Source: JAEZBP01 sp963832725 (GTDB lineage: Bacteria > Myxococcota_A > Polyangia > Polyangiales > Sandaracinaceae). Taken from it: a stretch of DNA of 64,000 nucleotides. Below the pieces are notes generated by a model. It was not told the origin of the DNA. It saw nothing but the letters and a program-made list of their open reading frames with translations, and did no database searches. Where the stretch lies: NCBI GenBank assembly GCA_963832725.1, contig CAWHVG010000003.1, positions 1,116,001 through 1,180,000 of the forward strand, read 5' to 3'. Of this stretch, positions 48,793 to 56,558 are shown piece by piece (position 1 is the first letter of the stretch; the number at the start of each line of letters is the position of its first letter). Position numbers and translations under genes: made by a program.

Positions 48793-48986
48793 CCGGCCCT
48801 CCGAACAGCCCCAGCCGACCTGCCGAGGTGTGCGCTTCGGGGGGCGGGACGATGTCCCGACATCGGTGAATCGGACCCACGTTTCGAGGACGAGAGACTG
48901 AGTTTCGAGGCGGATCGCGCTGGGAGATTGTAGTAGTTCCGCTGCCCGCCCGGTCGTCGGGCGGTCGGACGCCGAGGCCCCATCAC

Positions 48987-50199
48987 ATGGCAGACAAGCC
49001 CACGAAGCCCAAAAGGGATTCTGCGCGCTCGACTCGGGCGCACCATCACCCCCAAGACGCAGGGTGCCGGCGGACCGACGCCCCCTCCGGCCGTCGGGGG
49101 CGCAAGCGAGACGCCCGCACCGGCCGTGAAACCGCCGGGGGGGGTCACTCCGCCGCCCGGCGGTGTGGCGGCACCGCCGGCAGGAATCGGCGGCGCGCCC
49201 TTCGGCTCGTCGCCCGACGTCGCGCCGCCGCCTTTCGGGCAGCCGGCCGCACCCGAGGCCTCGGCACCTGCTCAGGCGGCTCCGCAGCAGCAGGTCGTCC
49301 GACTCGAGTTCGACGACAAGCTCGTGACCGACCAGGAGGTCGGCAAGGGCACCAAGATGCGGACGATCATCGTCTCCGCGGTGGTGCTCGTCGCCGGCAT
49401 GGGCATCGGTTGGGGCGTCGGCCAGATGCTCGCCAATCGGGCCATCTTCAACAGGACGGTCGCGGACGCGCAGGACATCTACCGCTCGGTGGACGAGGCC
49501 TCGCGCGCCGTCACCAGCGCGCAGACGCACATCAACGCCATCATCGAGGCGGCCGTCGGCGATCAGAACGCGGGCACGGCGCCCTCGATCGCGTTCGACC
49601 AGATCGAGGCCCTCCGCAGCCTCGAGAAGCCCTTCGAGGCGGCCGCGTTCACGACCAAGAACTACAACGCGTTCCCGCCCCAGGTCGTCGCCGACCTCTT
49701 CACCTACCTGCGGAACATCGACCAGATCTGGCTCGACATCCGCCAGCTCGCCGCCGAGTCGCTCGCCCAGAACCGGCGCGCCGAGCTCGAGCAGGCCGTC
49801 GAAGCGGCCGGCGAGGGACAGACCAACTTCGGCGCGGTGTTGCACCGCAACGACGAGGGCCACCTCATCGGCAGCCTCGGCTTCGTCTCCATCGAGCAGG
49901 ACGACGACGGAACCCCCCACGTGCGGGTGCGGGCCACTCGCGGCGGCGCCCCGCGCGAGCTCCAGGTCTACGAGGCCAACGAACAGGAGCTCGACTCGAC
50001 GGCGGCGTTCGTGCTCGACATCGACGGCGCGAGCAGCCGCGGTGTGCTGGCCGAGCAGACGAGCTCGTTCGGGCTCTTCCTCCAGCACGTGCGCAACCTG
50101 AAGATCCTCCTCGACCAGACGGTGGAGGTCCAGGGTCGCCTGATCACGGCCATCAGCCGGGCGCTCACCGACGCGGGTGCGAGCACCAGCGGCGGCTGA
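48987..50199 (+). CDS. Single-pass membrane protein with Gly/Pro-rich N terminus (frameshifted)
   Basis: ATG at 48987, MADKPTKPKRDSARSTR, then a +1 near 49041 (an extra G in a G run) leads to RTITPKTQGAGGPTPPP and a Pro/Gly/Ala linker. A transmembrane helix (RTIIVSAVVLVAGMGIGWGV) is followed by an extracytoplasmic part of about 270 residues: helical (ANRAIFNRTVADAQDIYRSV), then a beta-containing region (HVRVRATRGGAPRELQVYEA), and a helical end. Corrected length is about 403 residues. I recognise no family. It has a strong promoter with a long leader and its own terminator, so it is monocistronic and probably abundant. Confidence 0.7.
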
Positions 50200-50222
50200 C
50201 CGGGATCACCCGCTCCTTTCCC

Positions 50223-50253
50223 GACGCCCGGGCCCCTTTCTGGTCCGGGCGTC
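50223..50253 (+). terminator. Intrinsic terminator
   Basis: GACGCCCGGGCC (50223-50234) and GGTCCGGGCGTC (50242-50253) form a 12-bp stem with one G-U pair and a 7-base loop, followed by TTCGTTCC. It lies 23 bases after the stop at 50199. Confidence 0.7.
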
Positions 50254-50323
50254 TTCGTTCCGTCGCACATGCAGATTGGAGCGGCGGGGCGTTTGGTGTT
50301 AGCGTCTCGATCGAGAGAGCTGC

Positions 50324-51133
50324 GTGGCGCGATTCAGGCTCCGCTATCAATCCACCGATCTCGAGATGCCCAACGGGGACTTCGTGGTGGGCCGCAGCTC
50401 GAGCTGCCATCTGGCGCTCGACGATGCGCTCGTCTCCCGTCGGCACGCGGTCTTCCACGTGAGCGGTCAGGGCGTCGAGGTCGAGGACCTCGGCAGTCGC
50501 AACGGCGTCGTGGTGAACGGCCGGAGCATCGAAGGGCCGCACACGCTCAAGCACCTCGATCGCGTCGTCATCGGCAGCCAGGAGCTCCTCCTGGTGCGGA
50601 TCCGCGATGAGGAGAGCAAGGCCGAACGTGGTGCGCACCCCACCCTCGCCGGGATGACCCTGGACCTGCCGGTCCTGGGCGCCAAGGACATCGCCGAGGA
50701 GCAGACGGTCCACCGCGCGGAGTCCGTCCTCGACCGCATCGCCGACAAGGCCCTCGCGCTCGGACGCTACGAAGAGGCGGAGCGGATGCTCGGACGCCGG
50801 CTCAAGGACATGCTCTCCGAGGTCCGCACCGGCAAGAAGATCACGGAGGCACAGCTCTTCGCCGCGACGAGCTACGCGCTCAAGCTCGCGGACGGCACCC
50901 GCAAGGCGGAGTGGCTCGATTGGGTCTTCCAGGTACACGACGGCTGCGCCCGATTGCTCGACGCCGATGCCATCGGCCGGCTGCACGATCTCGTGCGGCG
51001 CATCCGCTATCCGGGCAGCAAGGCGCTACGCAGCTACCTCGCGCACATGCGGTCGATCGCGGACGGGTTCACCCCGAGCCAGCGCTTCTTGCTGCAGCGT
51101 CTCGAGGGCATCGAGCGCGTCGTCGGCGCCTGA
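50324..51133 (+). CDS. FHA-domain protein (FHA plus helical domain)
   Basis: 269 residues from a GTG at 50324. An N-terminal FHA phosphothreonine-binding domain (about 1-95) has the conserved GRSSSCHLAL, SRRHAVF and DLGSRNGVVVNG motifs. A linker and a helical C-terminal domain (about 130-265) follow. The C-terminal domain aligns by eye with that of the neighbouring FHA gene at 51166-52023 (RYEEAERMLGRRLKDML versus RAAEADRLMRRAAKEVD). It should bind phosphorylated partners of Ser/Thr kinases; no kinase is adjacent. A TAGCGT box at 50300-50305 may be the -10. Convergent with its paralogue. Confidence 0.85.
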   Translation: MARFRLRYQSTDLEMPNGDFVVGRSSSCHLALDDALVSRRHAVFHVSGQGVEVEDLGSRNGVVVNGRSIEGPHTLKHLDRVVIGSQELLLVRIRDEESKAERGAHPTLAGMTLDLPVLGAKDIAEEQTVHRAESVLDRIADKALALGRYEEAERMLGRRLKDMLSEVRTGKKITEAQLFAATSYALKLADGTRKAEWLDWVFQVHDGCARLLDADAIGRLHDLVRRIRYPGSKALRSYLAHMRSIADGFTPSQRFLLQRLEGIERVVGA

Positions 51134-51165
51134 GCGCATCGCCGCCAACGAGGGGCCCGGCGCCC

Positions 51166-52023
51166 TCAGCTGATCAGGAGCTGCTCGAGGCGCGCCAGCC
51201 GCGACAGGTCGTGGCTCGGTCCCGGCGGGGGCTGCGTCTTGTACCAAGTGACGTAGCTTCCGAGGGCACGAGGCACCTCGGGAAGGGAGGCGAAGTCGAG
51301 CTCTGCCAAGCGGTCGATCACCTCGTCGGCGAGCATTCGCCCGTGACGGCGGTGCAGCGTGATCGCCCAGGACACCCACTCGCTCCCGCCGAGCAGCCGC
51401 GCGAGACGTACGGCGAACGACGCGATCATCGCCACGTGCTCCGCCTCGAGCCGATCGCCGCTCGCGAGGCGGTCGTCCACCTCCTTGGCGGCGCGGCGCA
51501 TCAGGCGATCCGCCTCCGCGGCGCGACTCGTGGAAAGCGCGCGCTCGATGACCTCGCCGAGGAGCTGGAATGTCCAGTTGCGGCGCGGCTCCATCATCAT
51601 GCCGCTGACCGTGTCCTCCTCCTCGAGGGCGGGAGCGCCGCAGTGGGGGCAGGCCGCGCTACCCTCCGGGTAGGGCGTCGCGCAGGCGTGGCAGACCCGC
51701 ATGTAGCCCGTCGTGCGGGCGGTGCGCTCACGCCGGCTCACCACCGAGAAGAGGAGCTCCTGGGTGCCGAGGCGGACGCGATCTCCGTCCTTGAGCTCGA
51801 TCTCCGTGTCCGTGCCGATGGCGCGTCCGTTCACGCGCACACCGTTGCGGCTGCCAAGATCCGAGACGAAGGCCGACCCGTCGCGTATCGCGATGCGGGC
51901 GTGCCGCCTCGAGATCAGCGGATCTTCGATGGTGATGTGGCAATCGGGACTACGCCCGATGACCGCTTCCGGGCCCACCAGATCGAATTCTTGGAGCAGG
52001 AACCGAAGTCGAAACCGCGGCAA
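51166..52023 (-). CDS. FHA-domain protein with zinc ribbon (paralogue of the facing gene)
   Basis: 285 residues from a TTG at 52023, the only start that keeps the FHA strand PRFRLRFLLQEFDLVG intact; GGAG lies about 10 bases upstream. An FHA domain (about 1-95) has GRSPDCHITI, SRRHARI and DLGSRNGVRVNG. Then a zinc ribbon, CHACATP and CPHCGAP (about 110-128), which the facing paralogue lacks. Then a helical C-terminal domain like that of the paralogue. The two genes converge with a 32-base gap. Probably a duplicated, inverted pair with diverged adaptor roles in phosphothreonine signalling. Confidence 0.85.
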   Translation of the reverse strand: MPRFRLRFLLQEFDLVGPEAVIGRSPDCHITIEDPLISRRHARIAIRDGSAFVSDLGSRNGVRVNGRAIGTDTEIELKDGDRVRLGTQELLFSVVSRRERTARTTGYMRVCHACATPYPEGSAACPHCGAPALEEEDTVSGMMMEPRRNWTFQLLGEVIERALSTSRAAEADRLMRRAAKEVDDRLASGDRLEAEHVAMIASFAVRLARLLGGSEWVSWAITLHRRHGRMLADEVIDRLAELDFASLPEVPRALGSYVTWYKTQPPPGPSHDLSRLARLEQLLIS

Positions 52024-52155
52024 TGGTCCGTCTCCTCGCCTCCGAGTCTAGAGGAGGAAGGCGACGAACGCGACCACCTTCGACCTCAGACCCCCGAAGA
52101 GGCAAATGGCCGCGGCGAAATATCACCGCGGCGGATTCGTACAGCTGGTGAGGCG

Positions 52156-53166
52156 TCAGAGGTCGGAGAGATCCAGGGGATCGCTCGACCCGGACGACGA
52201 ATGGCCGCTGTCGTGCGACGGCTCGCTCGACGGACCGGAGGAGGACGCGCCCCCACCGTTCGAGCTCGTGGCGGTGTTGCCCTCGCCGCGCGCGGGCCGG
52301 CGCCGGATGTGGCCGGTGATGCGGTCGACGATGTCGGCGTTGCCGTCGGCCACGTTCTCCTCGCTGCCCTCGGGCAAGGTGACCGAGTCGACCAGCGCGT
52401 GCCCCTGCTCGGTCTGAGAGGGGATCGTGTGGTTTCGGAGCTGATCGAGGCGCGACAGCGTGGCACGATCCTCGAACACAAGGCAGTAGAATCCGTAGAA
52501 GCGCGTCTGGTCCACGGCCCGCAGGCGTGTCGTCGGATCCTGCCACTCGAGCCAGTGCTGCGTGGGTCCGCCGTCGACCAACGTGCCAGTGCGATCGGCC
52601 GCGGGGCCGAAGCGGCCTTGGACCGCCTGCGCGAACTGGTCGAAGCTCTGCCCGCGAAAGACCGACGCGTCGAAGGCCTTGAACCACTTCCACAGCCGGC
52701 CCTGGATGAAGAAGTAGAAGTTCTGGGAGTTCTCGTCGCGGTAGACGAGCATCGACTCGCGGTTGCCGTGGGTGAACTCGGAGCGCAGGAACGAGAGGTC
52801 CCAGCCGGTGCGATCGCCGTCGAAGCGGACGTAGCTCTCGCGGAGGCGGCGGACCTCTCCGTCCATCTCGTGGCGAATGCGATCCTCTTCGATCGTCCCG
52901 GGCGCCTTCGTGAGCCGCTCGCGAAAGCGCTCGTGGATCTTGTTCACGAAGAACTGGTGAACCTCTCTGGGCTCCATCCCCCAGTGCAGCTCACCGAGCG
53001 CCTCGGCGATCGCCGCGCTGTCGGGCGGCGTCTGTTCCTGCTGGGCGGCGTGCCCACGACGATGCCGCCGACCGTGACGGCGGCCGCGCTGGGCCTCGAC
53101 CGACACTGCCAGCATGCAGAGCAAGCTGACACCGAGCGTCAGCGAAACGACTAGCTTTCTCGTCAT
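52156..53166 (-). CDS. Exported protein of unknown function
   Basis: 336 residues. A signal peptide (MTRKLVVSLTLGVSLLCMLA, cleaved near VEAQ) precedes a basic His/Arg stretch, then a globular part with aromatic motifs (LHWGMEPREVHQFFVNKIHE, ENSQNFYFFIQGRLWKWFKA, TRFYGFYCLVFEDRATLSRL), and a Ser/Gly/Asp-rich tail. The GMxxxEV pattern followed by 'YFFIQGRLWKW' resembles proteins in which a short repeat recognises a ligand, but I name no family. The ATG at 53166 has GGAGG upstream. It is 193 bases downstream of the EI24 gene. Confidence 0.7.
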   Translation of the reverse strand: MTRKLVVSLTLGVSLLCMLAVSVEAQRGRRHGRRHRRGHAAQQEQTPPDSAAIAEALGELHWGMEPREVHQFFVNKIHERFRERLTKAPGTIEEDRIRHEMDGEVRRLRESYVRFDGDRTGWDLSFLRSEFTHGNRESMLVYRDENSQNFYFFIQGRLWKWFKAFDASVFRGQSFDQFAQAVQGRFGPAADRTGTLVDGGPTQHWLEWQDPTTRLRAVDQTRFYGFYCLVFEDRATLSRLDQLRNHTIPSQTEQGHALVDSVTLPEGSEENVADGNADIVDRITGHIRRRPARGEGNTATSSNGGGASSSGPSSEPSHDSGHSSSGSSDPLDLSDL

Positions 53167-53359
53167 CCGGTCCTCCGACCTCTTGCCCCGACTCGGGCGG
53201 ATCGCCGCCGCTCCGAGATCGGGCCCCCAGCGGCGTGCCGCAGCATATCGCCGTGAAAGGAGCCCGTTCAAGCTGCGATGTGCGACGCCGCAGGAGAGTG
53301 GAGATTCACTGGCGGCCCGGGATCGCCGGCGAGAGCTCGTTCTTCGTGCGCCGGCGCCT

Positions 53360-54235
53360 TCAGCCCGCTGGCGGCGAGTCGTCCAGCTCGTCCGCGGGCG
53401 CGTGCTGCGGATCGGAGGTCCCCTCGCCTTCCATGTCGAGGAAGAGGAGCGTCCCGCCCGCCACCGCCGCCGGCATGAAGAAGAGGTTCACCAGCGGGAT
53501 GAAGAGGAAGAGCCACACGCCGGTGCCGAATCCGAACATCGACCAGAAGCGCCGGCGAAGCATCCCGAACCGAAACCGGACGTCGCGGTTGCGTCGCGAC
53601 GCGGGCCAGTCGACGTAGTCGATCGCGAAATAGAGCGCCGTGAAGAGGAAGCCGACCACCGCGTAGACGACCGGACCGACGACCGGCACGTAGGAGAAGA
53701 GGAACATGGGCAGCATCACGGCGACGTAGAGGAGCAGCTTGACCAGCTCGACCCCGACCGTGCGCACCGAGTCGCGGGCCAGCGCCTTCCACGAGAAGGG
53801 CGGTCCGTTCCGTCCGGCAGCGAGGCGCTCCACCTCCTCGCTCAGAAGATCGTTGAAGGGCGCCGCGACGAGGTTGGTCGAGAAGACGACGGCCACCAGC
53901 CCGAGCGCCCACATCAGGAGGAGCACCACACCGCTCAAGAGCCAGTGCAGCGCCCCCAGCACGCTCGCCCAGAATCCGTCGCCGGACGGCCCACTCCAAA
54001 GCCACGCGGTCACGTCCCCGTGCCAGCTCCAGCCGCCGATGAGCACGGCGACCAAGAGGACGAGCGTGACCAGGATCGGCGGCAGCCAGAAGCGGGCGAG
54101 CCCGGGGTGTTCGAAGAAGACGAAACGAAGGCCGCGGAAGGGGTAGCGCAGGCCGCGCCAGTACCCGACCACGGTGGCCTTCGGGAGCGCCACCGCGCCC
54201 GCCGCGACCCGCTTCGCCTGATCCTTCAACGCCAT
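53360..54235 (-). CDS. EI24/CysZ-type integral membrane protein
   Basis: 291 residues with about four to five membrane segments (around 50-70, 90-120, 170-205 and 240-268). The pattern YPFRGLRFVFFEHPGLARFW at the start, NLVAAPFNDLLSEEVE in the middle and a C-terminal FGFGTGVWLFLFIPLVNLFF fits the EI24 domain, which includes the sulfate transporter CysZ. The NxxxAPFxDxLxExVE motif is diagnostic. Transport of sulfate is not established for this branch. The ATG at 54235 follows GATACT by six bases. Confidence 0.82.
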   Translation of the reverse strand: MALKDQAKRVAAGAVALPKATVVGYWRGLRYPFRGLRFVFFEHPGLARFWLPPILVTLVLLVAVLIGGWSWHGDVTAWLWSGPSGDGFWASVLGALHWLLSGVVLLLMWALGLVAVVFSTNLVAAPFNDLLSEEVERLAAGRNGPPFSWKALARDSVRTVGVELVKLLLYVAVMLPMFLFSYVPVVGPVVYAVVGFLFTALYFAIDYVDWPASRRNRDVRFRFGMLRRRFWSMFGFGTGVWLFLFIPLVNLFFMPAAVAGGTLLFLDMEGEGTSDPQHAPADELDDSPPAG

Positions 54236-54241
54236 TCGCCG

Positions 54242-54247
54242 AGTATC
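54242..54247 (-). promoter_or_regulatory. -10-like box GATACT six bases before the EI24 gene
   Basis: Read on the minus strand, GATACT is followed by six bases and the ATG at 54235. This is the same box and nearly the same spacing as at 2481. No clear -35. Confidence 0.4.
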
Positions 54248-54411
54248 GTACGCCTCGGACCACGCCGGTATTTCGGATTGCGAGCTGCGGCGTCGGCGCG
54301 AGGATGGCGAAGCGCCACGGTGGGCGCGCGGAGGTCGCATCGAGCACCAGGGGCGTGCAGGGATGGGGACACCGTGACCGGCGGGCACCGTCGTTGCAGA
54401 GACGCCGGGCC

Positions 54412-54894
54412 ATGTCCCGCAGGACCAGCGCTCGAGCGGTCTTCCACGACCGCGACGCCGTCGAGGAGGCCGTCCGCGCCCTCGATCTGGAGGGCGTGCA
54501 ACGCGCGCGAATCCACGTCTGCCCTGCGGCCGTGTCGGAGGGGATCGTCCACACGCCGCGCGAGAGCGGATCGGCGGCGAGCATCGGGGTGGGGGTGGGG
54601 GGCGCCATCGGCGGCGTGATCGCGATCGTCTCGCTCGTGCTCTGGCGCGGCCCCCTGCCGATCCTCGACATGGTCGGACGGTTGGTCGGAGGCGCGGGCG
54701 CCGGCGCGATCGTCGGCGGCCTGCTCGCGCTCCTCGGCAAGCGCTCGCTGAGGGCGCTCGGCCACCCGGCGCACACCTACCCCGACTTCCTCGTCCGGGT
54801 GGACGCCGACGACGCGGCGTCGCTCCCACGCATCCGCGACCTCCTCACGCTGGCGGGCGGAGAGCCGCCCCCGCACGCGCCCGGGAGCGCCTGA
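54412..54894 (+). CDS. Small glycine-zipper membrane protein
   Basis: 160 residues. An N-terminal domain of about 55 residues (RAVFHDRDAVEEAVRALDLE) resembles ferredoxin-like stress-protein domains. It is followed by two glycine-rich hydrophobic segments (about 58-80 and 88-112, GVGVGGAIGGVIAIVSLVLW and GGAGAGAIVGGLLALLG) and a C-terminal strand-helix (PDFLVRVDADDAASLPRIRD). This layout is common in general-stress proteins of unknown action. The ATG at 54412 is taken as start because the upstream frame has shadow composition. Convergent with the MCE gene. Confidence 0.6.
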   Translation: MSRRTSARAVFHDRDAVEEAVRALDLEGVQRARIHVCPAAVSEGIVHTPRESGSAASIGVGVGGAIGGVIAIVSLVLWRGPLPILDMVGRLVGGAGAGAIVGGLLALLGKRSLRALGHPAHTYPDFLVRVDADDAASLPRIRDLLTLAGGEPPPHAPGSA

Positions 54895-54917
54895 GGCGGG
54901 AACAGCCGGCAGGGGCC

Positions 54918-56429
54918 TCAATTGGAGGCAGCGCTGCCGAGCCCGCCGATGAAGGGCAAGAGCCCCACCAGGTCCTGGTCGTTGAAGTGGAGCATCGCGC
55001 CGAGGAAGAAGTCGGCGCCGTTCTGCGACGGGACGCTCGGGTCGGCGTTGAGGATGTTGTCCGCGCCACCGACGATCGAGAGCGTGTGGACGACCTCGTA
55101 GCCGATACGGATGCGCAAGTCGGGGAAGTTCTGGTTGCCGAACCGGAACAGGTCGGTGTTCACCACGAGCCGCTCGTCGAAGAAGTGCAGGTCCATGCCG
55201 ATGGCGCCGGTGCTCTCGAGGATCCCGAAGCGGAACGTCACGAAGTAGATCCGCTTCGCGAGCTGGAGCGAGAAGAGCAGGCTCTGCGTGGTCGTCGCGC
55301 GCACCTCTTCGTAGAAGGGCGGGTCGCCTTCGCGCGGCGGGCTCGTCCGCACCTGCGTGGTCGTGAACCGGGTCCGCCCCCGCGGGTCGTCGACGAGCTG
55401 GAACATGATGTAGCGGTCCTCGCTCGGCTGGATGCGCACCTCGAGGTAGTTCTTGAAGGCGTTGGTCAGGAAGAGGTACTCGCTCCGCAGGGTCACCAGC
55501 GTCTGCAGGCGCGCGAAGCCGCCGACCAGATCGTTGACGCCCTCGGCGACCTCCTCGACCTCGTTGATCAGGTGCTCGTCGGAGGTGAGGCGCCCCACGG
55601 TGCCCTCCCCCGCCGCGGTCCGCTCCGTGATCTCGCCGACGTCGTCGAGCACGTGCTCGAGCTGCTGCGCGGCGCGGTTGATCGACGAGATGGTCGGCCC
55701 GACCTCACCCACGCCCTCGTCGAGCCCGTCGCGGTTGTGTTCCATGATCTGCCTGAGATCGCGGGTGACCCCCTCGATGTTGGCGAGGATCTGGCCTAGC
55801 TGCGGCTCGGCGCTCGTGGTCATGCGCTCGATGTTGCCGAGGGTGGTCGTAACGGCCGCTTCGTTCGCCTGGACGGTGCGGTTCACCGCCTCCAGCGCCT
55901 GGGTGAGGTTCTCCAGCGCGGACTGCATCTGCTGGCCGCCTTGCTCGGTCCCGAACACCCGCGCGATCTGCTGCGCCACGGCGCGCAGAGAGCGCGCGAT
56001 CGCGCCCACGTCCTGCATGATGTCCGCCGTGTCGGCGGTCTCCTCCACCGTGTGGATGCACTGGCCGTCCTCGAGGACCGACTCGTCGACGCTGCCGGGG
56101 TTGACCGCCAGGATGTACTCGCCGAGCAGTGACGCACTCCGCCGAGCGATGGTTGCGTCCTGGTGGAGCTCGACCCCCTCGTCGATCCGCATGTCGACCC
56201 GGGCGCGGGCGCCCTCGAGCCGGATGCGGTCGATGTAGCCGACGGGGATGCCGGCCACGGTGACGCGGCTCTTGGTGATGAGCCCCTGCGCGTTGTCGAA
56301 GCGAGCGCAGACGGCGTAGCTCCCCTCCGCGCTCGTCTGCTCGTCGACGAGGCGCCAGACGGTGAACCCTCCCACCAGAGCGGCGAGAACCAGCGCCCCC
56401 ACCTTCGCCGCCTTGACTCTGTCGTTCAT
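54918..56429 (-). CDS. MCE/MlaD-family lipid transport protein with long C-terminal domain
   Basis: 503 residues. An N-terminal membrane anchor (VGALVLAALVGGFTVWRLV) precedes an MCE domain (about 38-115: GSYAVCARFDNAQGLITKS.., VAGIPVGYIDRI, ARRSASLLGEYILAVNPG). A long helical region follows (about 130-290, regular Gln/Asn/Glu heptads), then a C-terminal beta-rich domain of about 190 residues (LRSEYLFLTNAFKNYLEVRI, RIYFVTFRFGILESTGAIGM, DLRIRIGYEVVHTLSIVGGA). MCE proteins carry lipids between the membranes. The C-terminal strands suggest an outer-membrane-like barrel end; that part is inference. The gene is 129 bases downstream of the RND exporter gene. Confidence 0.85.
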   Translation of the reverse strand: MNDRVKAAKVGALVLAALVGGFTVWRLVDEQTSAEGSYAVCARFDNAQGLITKSRVTVAGIPVGYIDRIRLEGARARVDMRIDEGVELHQDATIARRSASLLGEYILAVNPGSVDESVLEDGQCIHTVEETADTADIMQDVGAIARSLRAVAQQIARVFGTEQGGQQMQSALENLTQALEAVNRTVQANEAAVTTTLGNIERMTTSAEPQLGQILANIEGVTRDLRQIMEHNRDGLDEGVGEVGPTISSINRAAQQLEHVLDDVGEITERTAAGEGTVGRLTSDEHLINEVEEVAEGVNDLVGGFARLQTLVTLRSEYLFLTNAFKNYLEVRIQPSEDRYIMFQLVDDPRGRTRFTTTQVRTSPPREGDPPFYEEVRATTTQSLLFSLQLAKRIYFVTFRFGILESTGAIGMDLHFFDERLVVNTDLFRFGNQNFPDLRIRIGYEVVHTLSIVGGADNILNADPSVPSQNGADFFLGAMLHFNDQDLVGLLPFIGGLGSAASN

Positions 56430-56558
56430 CTCCGCCGTCAGAACGGACCCGGCACGAAGCCGGGTACCTCACTCGTAGCGATGGTACGACGAGGCCCCGC
56501 GCGAGGTCCCGCGCGAAACACACGCGGCCCCCCACGGTAACCTCCGAACGCGGACACT

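Larger units (their letters stand above)
48602..48986 (+). other. 385-bp regulatory intergenic region, no gene
   Basis: No coding frame is convincing. It holds a 19-bp palindrome (48692-48710), a strong promoter (48763-48792) and a leader of about 187 bases with a CGATGT/ACATCG hairpin near 48850. Both flanking genes are transcribed outwards. Confidence 0.6.

Noticed and set aside
48800..48986. Known riboswitch in the long leader
   Set aside because: I see short stems only and no conserved aptamer core I can recognise, so no class is claimed.
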